Shown piece by piece: positions 40,830-53,700 of a DNA stretch of 64,000 bases. The stretch is taken from assembly GCA_917880885.1 (NCBI GenBank), contig OU862920.1:3658001-3722000 (forward strand), in the 5' to 3' direction. Origin of the DNA: Limnephilus marmoratus. Its lineage: Eukaryota > Arthropoda > Insecta > Trichoptera > Limnephilidae. Each line of letters starts with the position of its first letter. Position 1 is the first letter of the stretch. A model generated the notes under the pieces. The model was given only the letters and a program-made list of their open reading frames with translations. It was not told the origin of the DNA and did not search any database. The translations under genes and the position numbers were made by a program.

Positions 40830-41335
40830 TATAAAAATGAATGTTTCTTTGTTTGGTTTTTTGTAATGCGCATACCTGGGAAGGTTTCTATATTATATAT
40901 AGTGGTGAGCTCTGGCGTTGTGAAATTATTTCCTATATTATTCATCCGATTGTGATGAATCTTTGTTGAGTTGTTGTGCGCACGCCCGTGAATATTTCTA
41001 AATATACTGGAGAGCTCTGGCGTTGTGAAATTTGCAATAGGTGGCGCTCGGGTTGTTTAAACAATGTGTGTATTACATATAGTTTAGCGGTCGGGAGGGG
41101 AGGAGGAATATAGGGGGGAATTCGTAGGAGGGTATCGAGGGAGGCGGGGAAGATGAAAAGGGAAATGCGGGAGGGGCGAGGGGAATGCGGGAGAGGGGAG
41201 GGAAGAAAGTGAAGAAGGTGGAGGGGGAACGCGGGAGGGGAAGGGGAATGGGGAGGAATGGGAAAGGACATGCAAGGAGAAACAATTTATTTATTAAGTG
41301 CCATTGCCACGCATGCCGGGTACTGGCTAGTATAG
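40830..41335 (+). repeat. Dispersed element with GGGAG-rich core
   Basis: Starts ATGTATAAAAATGAATGTTTC, contains GAGCTCTGGCGTTGTGAAAT twice (about 40906 and 41010), a purine-rich core (41090-41275) and ends GCCGGGTACTGGCTAGTATAG. Related blocks: 49740-49950 and 53150-53290. Probably the same broad family as the 36866 element or a relative; non-coding. Confidence 0.5.
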
Positions 41336-41339
41336 CTTT

Positions 41340-42400
41340 CTAGAATATTTTTGGATGCGCCTTTAAACTAGCTCCCATTTCGGTGATGATTGCGCAATCC
41401 AAAAATATTTGCATCACGGAAATATTTAACTGTGTGCTAATTGTTGGCTGTTGTTTTACTATGCGAAGTTTGCACAAGGGTGCTAGTGCTAGACCAGCAA
41501 ATAAATATTTAGATATTCCGTCCTTCATTGCGTTTAATAATGTTTTGCCGACTGGTTGTGTTTAAGGTGAATCATTTTCATATTTTGTAATCATTTTTTG
41601 CTAACCAGTTTCATGAGATAATATGACGAAACCGAAAAGCGTAAGTTTTTGAGAACATTTTCTTTTGTAATTAGAATAGTAGGTATTAATTGTGCCTGAG
41701 AAAATGCCAATCTCTCAGCGAGAGAACAAGAATAATGTAGGGACTTTTCGCCGCTCTTCGCGTCGTCCCGTGTCGGTTTTGTATGCCCTAGCCCTAGCGG
41801 CTAGCCAAAGGACCGCGTTCCAAAATACTTTCTTTCCAGATAACAACGGTGGGATACAAAAGTTTCAACCTTTCCTGGATGGAGAAATATGATGTTTTGT
41901 CTTATTTTTTATTGTATGCAGGTTATTTCAAAACTCCATAGCTCATTGATTATCTTTGTTCATCCAGATAAGCTTCCACTAATTACTAATACAATGCAAT
42001 TTTTTTGTAATTTTTGCGTAGGTTGTATGTGATGACTTGCGACGAATTGCGGTTGCATTGACTTCATAATTGCATAAATATAACTTCCTTGGCGTCACAG
42101 GTTAATAACTCCGTCAAAATTGCATTCGAGTCATACATCTGGAATGCAACCACACTAATTTGCTTAATACGTTATTTTGCGCTAAAAATGATCTAATTGC
42201 TATATTATGCTACTTGATTTTTTTCTTTCTCTCTTATACTTACCAGGTACTATATATACTATACTTACAATGTTTTATATTTTATCGCTTATTATTATTT
42301 CTGTTATTTCACCTAGTAACTACTAATCCTTGGTTTACGAATGCTGAAATTTTTTTTAATTTGAGTGTTAATATCAATGACAATTTCATTGATCCAATAA
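41340..42400. other. Intergenic, no feature recognised
   Basis: Short open frames only (for example 41692-41892 plus), without motifs. No TIR pair or tandem array. Confidence 0.35.
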
Positions 42401-42409
42401 TTAGTAGCG

Positions 42410-42815
42410 CGTAGCGCAGCGGAAAATATTAGTATGACTTGACTCGCATTCCGAAGGTCGCGGGATCGAATCCCGGCGTGGCAAATAAATTTTATTTGAT
42501 TAATTTGTGTTTTTCACAATTTATTCATTTAAAATAATATATAGTATATTTGCGGCACGTTCCAGAGTGGAAGATACTCTCAGTATCGCCCTGGTATAAG
42601 ACCACCATTCAGAATTGAAACGTTGCCTGAAGTGGCTTTCGCCGTGTTTGGTGACTAGATCTGAATAGCCAGGTACTTCCCGACCTTCCTCTTCCCTGTC
42701 TCCTCCCTCCCAACTACCTTCAGCTTCACAACATACCCCAATTGGGGATGCCATAGTCTCACTGGCTCCATACGGGAGCAGTTGGGACTCTTGTGCGGTA
42801 TTCATGTAAAAAAAA
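42410..42815 (+). mobile_element. tRNA-derived SINE copy
   Basis: Same family as 6961-7384: B box GGGATCGAATCCC (about 42463-42475), AAATAAATTTTATTTGATTAA, the TTGCGGCACGTTCCAGAGTG block and end ATGTAAAAAAAAA. The A-box half is degraded. Body identity to the first copy is high. Confidence 0.8.
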
Positions 42816-43056
42816 AATTGTTAACCCTCTGTAAATCGGTCCAGTTGATTAATCAGACATCTCTAAATACTAAATTTTGAGATAATGAGGAAAGCAATAT
42901 TCGAATGCTCACCATAAATCCAATATTATTTACACCTATCCGTGAGTTACATATTAAATGCACTATAAAATAACACTGGAAGGTGTAACGTTCCGGTACA
43001 TTAGTACCTTTAACATTTTCAAATATCCTACTAGTGACCCAGAAAAAAAACATTTT

Positions 43057-43247
43057 TATTATTAATTTTTTAAAACTTTATGAGTAAAATCTCAAATTAT
43101 AATATTTAATTAAATGAAGACAATATTAGCGAAACTCAATCGAAATCTGGAGACAGAAAAATCAGAAAAGATATTGGCTCCGCTGGGACTCGAACCCAGA
43201 ACCCCTTTCTTACATGGAAACAGCTCTACCGATTAAGCTACGGAACC
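43057..43247 (-). mobile_element. tRNA-like SINE, copy 1 of a close pair
   Basis: Minus strand: 72-nt tRNA-like head (43176-43247) with 7-bp acceptor stem (one G-U), D-arm, T-arm CTGGG/CCCAG and B box GGTTCGAGTCCC, then a ~120-bp body ending in TTATTATT-type repeats. The anticodon loop would be CATGTAA with A instead of the invariant U at position 33 and one mismatched stem pair, so it is not a normal tRNA. Nearly identical copy at 43469-43661. Confidence 0.65.
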
Positions 43248-43468
43248 CATATTAATTCGGTCACTTTTAACTGCATCATACTTCGACTAAGAACTACCAA
43301 CATTATCTTCATTTACTTAACGCACATATTATTGGCTGCTATCTTTATATATGATTACAAGATTCAACTCGAACTAAATGCAATCTAGATAGTGTCTGGA
43401 TAAATTTTTATCCATTTTATTTGTAATACGCGACATCTATTGACTTTTTCTGCAAGTCTAGGATGAAT

Positions 43469-43661
43469 ATTTATTATTAATTTTTTAAACTTTATGAGTA
43501 AAATCTCAAATTATAATATTTAATTAAATGAAGACAATATTAGCGAAACTCAATCGAAATCTGGAGACAGAAAAATCAGAAAAGATATTGGCTCCGCTGG
43601 GACTCGAACCCAGAACCCTTTTCTTACATGGAAACAGCTCTACCGATTAAGCTACGGAACC
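43469..43661 (-). mobile_element. tRNA-like SINE, copy 2
   Basis: Tandem relative of 43057-43247, 414 bp away, same strand, tRNA-like part 43590-43661. They differ by a few substitutions (for example ACCCTTTT versus ACCCCTTT in the variable region). Either a local duplication or two insertions. Confidence 0.65.
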
Positions 43662-44070
43662 GGTGAGTTTTTTTCCCCGTAAGTCGTTCACGTAAGCGAC
43701 TTATGGCCAAATTACCAATGTAAACGACACCAAAAGCCAGTAATTTATAGTTGTTCTTACGTAAGTTTTTTGACAGATCTAATCGCATCCGCGCGAACTT
43801 CAAACCTTCCCACAGCACAGCTTGTCAAATCAGTTTGATAAATTGAGAGACTTACTGTAAGAAATGGTACCAATATGCGCCGTTGTGAGATGTCAAAAAT
43901 TAAAAGACAGTTGTTGTTTCCGTAGGATTTTTTTTTTTACTAGTATTTTTATTATTTTAACTAAAATCTGATTAGGTTAAGTTGATAATAACCCACCTTA
44001 TTATCTCCCGAAACAATATACCTAATAACACTAGATATAACTCAAATTAGCACTACCCACGAAAACTAAT

Positions 44071-44205
44071 TTAGATGGAAAGAAACTTTTCTGATTAAAA
44101 AACCGAAGAGATATAATTTATTTTTAAAGTTGAAAAAAGCTTTCTGAAAATGAGCATCATCCTTCTATTTAATTATCAGTCTACACTACTACTAAATCTA
44201 ACTAG
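44071..44205 (+). repeat. 135-bp repeat shared with 59698-59842
   Basis: TTTAGATGGAAAGAAACTTT through GAGCATCATCCTTCTATTTA to CTACTAAATCTAACTAGG is about 90% identical to 59698-59842. In this copy it is joined to a hairpin-SINE head, in the other to the minisatellite of the duplicated 2-kb unit. Confidence 0.75.
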
Positions 44206-44440
44206 GGTGGACAGGAATCTGGGGGTCAGTGTGTCCAGGAATGACGGACGTATGAATCCATCCCTTCAACGGCGGTACAGGGCGATGGGTCAAAAGACCT
44301 CCTCAACCAGTCTCTCCCGATCCAGCCCGTCACGCAGCAGGTGGGCAGACGCATCTGCCGCCAAGACCCGGGCAAACCTCACCCCACAAATGGTTCCCGG
44401 GGCAGCGGTACCCATACCCGCCTCCCTGTTGAGATGATAA
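44206..44440 (-). mobile_element. Hairpin-SINE head, 3' tail missing
   Basis: Minus-strand SINE: GGGTACCGCTGCCCCGGGAA head down to the GACACACTGACCCCCAGATT block. The hairpin module is absent at the left edge (44205), where the 135-bp repeat begins. Lies 115 bp before an NSP-gene exon. Confidence 0.7.
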
Positions 44441-44555
44441 AATGATAAATTTTACTTTTAATAGATAAATAAAAAAATATATATATTTATAAGAACAGCA
44501 CCCAATCGGATTTCTGTAATTCAGATAGCGTATAATTGTTTGTTGGTTGTTTCAG

Positions 44556-44768
44556 GAGTGCGCGCGACAGTTGGAATGGGAGCTGTCGCTCAACAGCAGC
44601 GAGCTGATCTCGCACGGCTGGTACCGCGGCTCCATGGAGCGCGCCGAGGCCGAGGGGGCGCTGGGCCGCGAGGGGGCCTTCCTCGTGCGCGACTCCGCCT
44701 CGCAGCCGGGACACTACGTCCTCAGCTGCCGGCACGCGGGCCAGTTCCTGCACTTCGTCATCAACAGG
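44556..44768 (+). CDS. BCAR3: NSP gene exon a: SH2 domain N-half
   Basis: 71 codons, phase 0 both ends. WELSLNSSELISHGWYRGSM, GAFLVRDSASQPGHYVLSC, FLHFVINR. FLVRDS holds the Arg that binds phosphotyrosine. Markedly GC-rich (like the last exon) against an AT-rich surround, from codon use rich in GCG/CGC. Acceptor TTTCAG, donor AGG|GTAAGC. Confidence 0.93.
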
Positions 44769-47700
44769 GTAAGCCCTAGTAGTAAATTATCCCTACCTAT
44801 TTCACTGTTACAACCCAGGGTCAACTTGAGCCGCGAGTCCGTCCCTCCTGGATACACTGACCTCCAGCTTTGATTATGACCTCACTTTTCAAGTATTGGT
44901 TGAGATTGTTTTGGTAAAGTTTCGCTTCTACCGCATGTAAACTGCACTCGATTTTTTTTTACTGGCGTGGTGGAATTCCATTATAATAATATCTTAAAAC
45001 TGTTGCAACACAGCATGTTATGTCGTGTTGCGCTGTTTATACAAATAACTTTTGGCCGTGAAAATCTAAAAACGTATCAGTTTAATATTTTTTTCCACTT
45101 AATTTTTGTCATTATATTTAGGCCAATAAGCTCTAGAAGGCTATGAGTTTAACTATCTAGTCAGATATATCTTTGAAATATGAATCTTGTGTATTTTCCG
45201 TAGATCTTATACTAACTCGAGTTATCATGAACATCACGATACAAATTATCGATTTGTTAACAGTCGCTTTATCTTTTCCAGGTGGTGATTCAGCCCGACA
45301 CCGTATACGAAAGATTCCAGTACCAATTTGAAGATGAAGCCTACGACACTGTGGCAGACCTCGTTACTTCGTATGTGGGGTCTGGAAAGCCAATATCCAT
45401 GGCATCCGGAGCTCGGATCCAAATACCATCCAACAGAAAGGTGCCCCTACTGTGCTGCACTTTCAACCACGGTAAAAACCCAGATCTCGGAAACAACCAG
45501 CACAGAAAACAGTTCAGTTCTCTGGAAAGGAACAGAGATACCAAGAATTTCCCAAGACCCATGCGTCGCAGCGATTCAAGTTCCACCACAGAAGCTGGCC
45601 CTCCGCATAACTTCTACCAGTCAGAACAATCGCACCTGGACCCAGGAAGGCGACCGATATCGCTTTCGCCCGATGGGCCTGCACATGTCAAGCATGATGG
45701 AGCCGATAGCGATGAAGAAAACGAGAACTGTAATAGGAAGAAGATTGGGAAGAGTCGAGAGGGGTGGGAGGCGTGGGAGGGAGTGCGCGACAGCCCACCT
45801 GCCAAGCCAGCCCGAGTGCAGGCCCCGGGTTACCAGGCTTCCGGGTCCGACTCCGGCAATGGTTCAGGCGACTCTCATAGTTCCAGCGCTGGGGACGCCC
45901 CACCACCAACCCGGAACCTCCCCAAACCGTACAAGCGCAACATCGACCTGCAACACGCTCAAGAAGTACTCATGAAAACCAAAGAAATTATCGAATATAA
46001 ACAGACGTCGCTGTTCGACGTGGATAAGTTTCAGACAGTTCTCTTTTCCTCGTTCAATAACAAGCCTTTAGAATCGGATACTTTGCAGACCATCAAATCA
46101 CTGCTCAGGGCATCAGGCCCGCGGATATTGGCCAATCATTTGACAACAATTGATTTGAAACTTCTATTCGGAGAACACAATGGTCCAGAAAACATCACGA
46201 ATCCCTTGGACACGGTGACTGGTCTAGAATTATGTCTGTTGCCGCATGGTCTACGCATGAGATCAGACTTGATAGAAAGGTATAGTTTTTTTATTCCTCC
46301 ATTATCATTTATGTAAGTTATGACCCTTTATCTATATACATACATAGAGACACTCACATGACATAATATGACTGTACCCAGTGAATGGGTAATAATTCAT
46401 TGTGAATTTGCTTCCAGGACGGAGTGCATTAAGTTCGTGATAGCTGTGACGATACTGACCTGTCAGAGCGACCTGGAGAGATCTGATGTGCTCAATGATT
46501 GGATCCAACTGGCCATCGAGGTGAAGACAGCGCTGGGAAACCTGTACGCGTTCGGCGCCATAATGCTGGGCCTTTGCATGCCTCAGGTAACACTTGCTAT
46601 GCCCTGTTCAATTTGGTAACTTTTTCTATGCCCTGTTCAATTAGGTAACTCTTGCTATGCCCTGTCAATTAGGTAACTCTTCTTATGCCCTGTTCATTGG
46701 GTAACTCCTTCTATACTCTGTTCAATTAAGTAACTCTTGCTATGCCCTGTTCAATTAGGTAACTCTTTCTATGACTTGTTCAATGGCTGCGCATTTTAAC
46801 TTCCTATTATTCACTTCACAATTCAAAATGCTACCGGTGCGCGACGACTCTTTGGCAATTACGACTAATTTAAAAAGGTTATTTTCCATTATCTCCATAT
46901 ATGAGCCCTGAGGAAAAAAATCCCTCAGGGCCTATGTCGTCTTTGGGGACGTTGTGTGGATGTTCTTTTTAGGGAATGGAAGGAGAGGAAGTTCAGAAAA
47001 GGAAAGGGTGGTAGTTGAGGTGTGGGTAGGAATCTGTAGGTTAATGTGTACCAAGTAACGAAGTATGAAACCATCCCTTCCACTGCGGTGCAAGGCGATG
47101 GGTCGAGAGGACCCAGATGAATAGGTCTCTCTCAATCAGTCCTTCCCGATTCAGACAAAAGAATCTGCCGCCAAGACCCAGACAAACCTCACCCCATGAT
47201 CCCGGGCTTGAGAATTGGTTATCCAATAAATGGTTTGCTGGGCGGCAGCGGTACTTATACCCGCCTCCCAAAGCTCTGCAAGAATTTTACTTTTATAATT
47301 GTGACAGCTGTTTCTATAAATATCCTGCAGGCGAAAAGTTCCACAACGGCTGCGCTGCAAAATATAACGAACCTTACCTTTCTGTGCCGGGCCTGATTTA
47401 TGTCGATTCCTTACCCTTATCGACGTAATGGGACAATGGGTTAAGTTATCACGTTATCAGTGATCTTGGTCGGTTACTTGACTAGAAAGTGCTCACACTC
47501 ATACAGCACAGCAATTTCAATGAAAAATATTTTCACAACGACAACACCCCAAGCGCGGATTTGATCATGTTTTAAATCAGTCTGTAATTGGTGCATAACT
47601 TTTCAAACTCCATCGGAAACCAATAGCATAGCAAAGGCATCCGAAACAGTGTTGAAACTGATAACCCCAAAGAGTGCATTTGGCCCACATTTGAGAGAGA

Positions 47701-50700
47701 TTGGTCTCATAAATTGAGTGATTGTGTGATGTTTCAGATCGAATGCTTGGAGACGATGTGGCTCACCCTCCGCCAACGACACACGGACGCGGCCTTCACG
47801 TTCGAGGCCAAATTGCGGCCTTGCTTCAAGAGCATGAACGACTGCATCGACCCCGCGCCGCCCAACACCACCATCCCCCACTTGCTGCCCACCATCACCC
47901 TCCTTCTAAATAACGGTACTAAATTTTTCAACCCATTTTATTTAGAAAGTGGCGTAAGGCAATGGGAAGCATGTCTCCAGTTTTCTTCAATTTATACTCC
48001 GATGAACTAATTTAAAGACTAATGTCACAAACGGTTGCCATTCGAGGTGTAAGTGTAAATAATATTAATTTCGTAGATGATACGGTACTTTACACTTTAA
48101 AGTTTCCCCAATTACTCCATTGTTTAAATTTGACTAAATGTCGTTAGTGTTATACTAGAGGCAGTCAAAAAGTAATGCCTCCTATTTTTTTCTACATTAG
48201 TGAAAATTTTAAATTTGGTGCAATTCCTCAAAAATTCTTGTACAATCTGCTGTAGTAGTAACTTTTTTGCGTCATGAGGTGGCAGCACTGAAGTCGCCTG
48301 CAAAATGGCCGACATCGATGTTCGTATTAGACAGCGTTCTATGATTGATTCTTCACTGTAGAAGGTGAAATGCCCATTCGCATTCATGAAAGACTGAAAA
48401 ATATGTACCATGATGCAACAGTAGACAGACAACAAAAAGACAACTGCTAGATGATGGGTTCGTCACTGTAACGAAGCTGAAGGACAAACACCGCTGGTTG
48501 ATGAAAAAGTGACTGCACGCAACATTGAGCGAGTTGGGCAACAAATGCAGTCTGATGACGATTATTCGACAAGTGATTATTCAACAAAAGTTTGTGCAAC
48601 ACCTTGCACCCACCTTGTACCCAACGGTACCTAGAAAGTTAAGAGCGTTTAACAGCCAGCGGACGAAAATCCACATTTCGTTGAAAGTTGTTCTTACGAT
48701 CGTGCAGGGCGGTTACAATGAGAAAGATTAATTATTCTCCGTACCAGCTAAACTACTACAGCTAAGCTACTTTTTAAATTATAACTCAATATCGAATTTA
48801 TTTCAATCCAAATTAGCTTTAATATATACCTTCATCCAAAAATGCTGAAAGGCGTGATGTTAAAACTATTAAAATAATGTACTTTTTGTAATTATTTTTT
48901 GATTATAAGTATTTATCATTTTTCAATAATATCTAAATTTAATAAAAATGTTAAAAAAATCTAAAATATATTAGTTTGTAAGTGCGCAAATAAATACACA
49001 AATGGATCAATTTTCGTCAAGAAACACATGTACGTACATATTTTTTAATGATTTTATTGAAACTAAAATTAAAATTCTAAAACATGCGTTTGCTAGATAA
49101 TGTATTGATTTATTTTACTGCACGATTATATTATTTGAAATGGGTGTGGTATAATACAAAATCTTTTTTGAAAATTTAACAAATCTTCCAACGACCTATG
49201 GAATAACCTTATTATACTATAACTTAAAAAAATTTCTCAAAATTTATTACATGCGAATGCTAGATAACAGAACAATCTTTCGAAATCCATTTATAATTTT
49301 TTGTGGAAAAGAGTCAATACGTCTAAAATCTGATTTGAAAATAACATATTTCTGGTTTTCTCTGGTAATGTCCTCTTAACGGGCCAGAGTAAAGAAACAA
49401 GAAAAACAATTTCCCCACAACATTTGCAGCGCTTAGTTTCTGGAAAAAAAATTTGATTAATTTTTTTGATCCTGAATCAAAGAGGCAGTCAATGGAATTG
49501 CATCACACAAACTCACCAAGGGCAAAAAAAAAGTTATGGCGATAGTTTTCTGGATGACCTTGCTTTTTACAACACTTTGATGCCCTTATTAAAAGACGGG
49601 CCAAAGCTGTGGAAATGGACGGAGATTATATTAAAAAGTAACAAATTAATCAATAGTGTAGTTTTCAATCCATGTAATTGCATTTTTTATATCTCGGCAA
49701 TTAAAGAAGAAAAAAATAAGAGGCATTAATAAAAATTAATGCTTCTTTGTTTGTCCCTTATGCGTTCTTAAACCATTTATCCGATTGCGATGAAACTTTG
49801 GTGATGGGTTGTGCGCATGCCCGCGAACGTTTCTGTATATATTATGGTGAGCTCTGACGTTATGAAATTATTTCCTATAGGTACCATTCATCCAATTGCG
49901 ATGAAACTTTGGTGAGTTGTTATAATGGTGTGCTCTGGCATTACTTTTTTCATCGTTTCAATTCTGAATGGTGGTCTTACACAAGGGCGATACTGAGGGT
50001 ATCTTCCACTCTAGAATATTCCGCAAATATACAGTCTGTCAAATAAGAGTTGAATACATAGGAGGACGCCACTGTCGTTCAAATGGCAATATACTAAAAA
50101 TAGAATCATGGTGTTAATCTAAAACTGTGTAACCTACATTTTAATTAAAAATCAAAAAGGCATAAAAGTGAAAAAATATTTTTTCATTCCACTGATCTCA
50201 AATTAGAATTGCATATAGGTAGGTATATTATTATTATATCTTTACAATTTTATGTTAAAATAATGAAGAATAAAGATATTGTAATCTTAATTTATAAAAA
50301 AAAGTCGGGTTAGTTACACTATTTATAACTCGAGATCGGCTGGACCGATTTTGATGATCTTTGATTTGTTGGATTTGTCTCCGCCCCGGATAACAGAATA
50401 ACTATTAAAACATCGCAAAAATTCACGAAAAAGAAAGTTAATAAATCTCTGAAATGAAACGCATTTTTTTACGTAAGCTCCACTCAGGACCTATGTCATC
50501 TTAGGGGATGCTGTGTGGAGGGTCTTTTTAAGGAAGGGTAGGATAGGAAGTTCTGGGAAGGAAAAAGGCATGAGGGGTGGGTAGGAATCTGGAGGTCAGT
50601 GTATCCGGGAGTGAATCCATCCCTCCAACTGAAAGGTCAAAAGGCCTCCCTCAACCAACCTCTCTCGATTCGACCCGCCACGCAGCAGGTGGGCAGACGC

Positions 50701-53700
50701 ATCCGCCGCCAAGACCCGCACAAAAGTCACCCCATGAACCCGGGCACCCCTGCTAAATCACCAAACGTAGCGAACCACTTGGGGTGACCTGTGGCAGAGG
50801 TGTTGGTTATCTAATAAATGGTTCCCGGGGTGGCGGCACCCGTACCCGCTTCCTTTCAAAAATTCCCGTAAGTAAGTGGAAAAGTAAGAAAATCACAAAA
50901 AATATAAATCCGTACTCAACGCCATCTCTGATTCTGACAAACACCAAACACGGACAGTTGGGCATCGATAATTGTTTCATTGTGTCATTTTTAACTTAAT
51001 AAAAAAACTTAATTTAATTCAACAGTTATTGATTCTTAGGCGGTACGAAGTTCGTCGAGTCAGCTAGTAAAATATAAAGTACACTTTAGAAATTGCTCAC
51101 ATTTATTTAATATTAGCTTAAGTACCTACTAGCGTGTCGTCCAGGCTTTAGATCAGAGGTTCCCAAACTTATTTTTCTCTTAGACCCCTTTCAAAATTTT
51201 ACTGATTTCGGTGGACCCCCTGCTGCTACATTTTTACCATATTCCCAAAACTGATCAAAAATGTGAAGATTAGATCTAACGATGGAAATTTGCGTCGCGG
51301 TTGAGTTTCAACCCTAAATTCGGAGTGGTATAAATAGGCTTAGGGGGGAAATACATGTAGATGACAAAAAAAAATTATTTTATAAATTGTTAGTATAACT
51401 ATTTAAGAATATGTTCCCAAAGTTTTAAATAAAAATTTCAATTCGTTCCGGTATTACGAGGGTGTTTGTGCCGAACCGCATGGTAAACTTGAAACTCATT
51501 TTTCTCGAAACGACTTTTTTGGAATTTGTGTGCACTCTAGCTCCGGGAGATTTTAATCAAACATTTAAAAAATGTGAAGATACCTTTTATTTATATAATT
51601 ACGCTCTACGTGAACCGAAATTCGTAACAAAATCACTGTCAAAAATATTTTTTAATTGCAAAAAAATGTCAAAAAATCAAGGTTTCCTGTTTACACACCT
51701 GCAAAAAATTTAATTTCATTTTTTTTGGAAAAGTTAGGTTTACATAAAAGAGGCACATATTCTTAAATTAAATTCAAAACCCTATTGATTTGGGATGAAA
51801 ACTGAGGCCTCCAAAATGCACACAAAAGCTACTTCTGATGATGACGTTCGATGTACAGCAGCTGATAATTTTCATATTTTCCGAGGAAATGCTTCGAAAA
51901 ATTCACAATATTTTCTTAAATAGATGTACAAAATGACCTCAAAGTTTCAATAAATTATACACATTTCTTCCATGCCAAAAAAAATCATGAAAATCATTCA
52001 AAAAAACCTAGTCCTGCATTTTCCTTTAGAAGTAAATATCGAATATGCAAGTTTTGACAAGTAACAGTCGCTGACCTTCTAAAAATACACTACTCAAAAA
52101 AATTAAGGGAGGTTTAAAAAAAGGAAATTATTGCTAAATATTAAGGCTATCTGAATCAAGAGCCGGCCGAACTAAAAAAAAATTCAAGCCCGTGTACCAA
52201 AAAATAGCAAAAAATTAGGATTGCATGAGAACCGTAGCTCCTAAAAAAAATTGCCAAAAATATGAAAATTATAATCTTAAAGTTTCAAATTGCTTTTTTT
52301 AAAGTCTCAATACGACCATTTTTCACCGAAAATTCCTGTCAAAAATCAACGAAAAAATTGGATTTTATTTTCCTCCCTTCATTTTTTTGAGTAGTGCATT
52401 ATCTGCCTAAATTGATAGAGTTAAAGTCAAGCTAACATTTTTGTTCTTTACTATAGAAACCAGATAAATTTTCGTGGACCCCCACACACAACTTGTGGAC
52501 CCCCATTTTTTTATCACGCCAACGTAGACTCCCGTTGAGTCTTCCATGAACCCCTAGGGGTCCACCTGGACCGCTTTGGGAATCACTGATTTAGATCATG
52601 TCTCATTAGAGACCTAAAGAGACCCATTAGAGATCTAAAATTATTTAGATCTGAATATATTTAACTCATTAAGATCTAAAAGTAGTGTAACTAAACTCAC
52701 CATTCTTCCTTTCTACCTACTGTTAAATTCCAATTTATGTTAAATTAAATGGAAGCCAATCACTTTCTAGAACACAATTTAATCAAATTTATGTCATTAA
52801 GTAGGTACAACAGAGCTTCCTTGATTTAATTTTTTTTAGGAACAAAAATATGTATTTTCAAATGTGTATACGGTGTTCTGCATTTTTAGTGTGATTGCAC
52901 TTTAAAAGAATATTTGACAGGTAAATTAGTGTTGCCAGCCTACAAATTTTGTAGTTCAATTGTTTAAATTTTCTACTCTTATTTGACAGACTCTAGGTAC
53001 TAAAGGTGTATATTATTTTAATTGAATTAATTGTGAAATAACACGAATTAATCAAATCAAATTTATTTGCGCACGCCGAGATTCGATCCCGCGACCTTCG
53101 GATTGTTAGTCAAGGGCCTTACCCCTCGACCGCGTAGGTGATCATGAAAGTTGTATAAGAAAATACAAAAGATTGCGCGCGAGTTCTTTGAAATGTGTGT
53201 TTTTCATACGGTTTAGCGGCAGGAAGAGAAGGCGGGAGAGGAAAGGGAATCCAGGACGGGAGGGGAGAAGTAGCAAAGGAAACATAGTAGCGATAGGGGA
53301 TTTTTTATTATTAGCGGAGACGGTTTACATATGGTTTCCGTGAGCACTTAGGCCGTAGGCCCATTGAACTATCTCCTATTTTACCTCATTCCTTTGAAGG
53401 TAAGTAACCCAGTCCCTTTTATAAAGTTCACTAGGATTGTCATTGGAAATGAAGCTATATCCTCTGGTTTCACAATGTGTCTTCCCAGATCTCATTTTTC
53501 CACTTCACTCCTCGTTGGTTCCCTAAAGGCCCCACGAGGGAGGACGGTCTCATTTCTCTTCCCCACCACTCCTTAGTTCCCTGAAGGCCCCACGAGGGAA
53601 GAAAGTTTCATCGTTCCCCGAAGGCTCCACGACGGAGAGCTCACGTCCCTTTGGTTCCCTGAAGGCGCCACAGGGGAAGAGTCCACCCACCCTGTTTCTC

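Noticed and set aside
43176..43247. Functional tRNA gene
   Set aside because: Good acceptor and T-arms, but A at position 33, a mismatch in the anticodon stem, and a repeated SINE body attached in two copies.
44487..44753. 88-codon ORF antisense to the SH2 exon, and a third-frame ORF 44540-44779
   Set aside because: Shadow frames of a GC-rich coding exon; the sense frame gives a full SH2 domain.
45328..45975. 215-codon overlapping frame in NSP exon b (possible dual coding)
   Set aside because: Length is notable, but no motif or splice context supports it, and the exon's composition disfavors stops. Comparative data would be needed.
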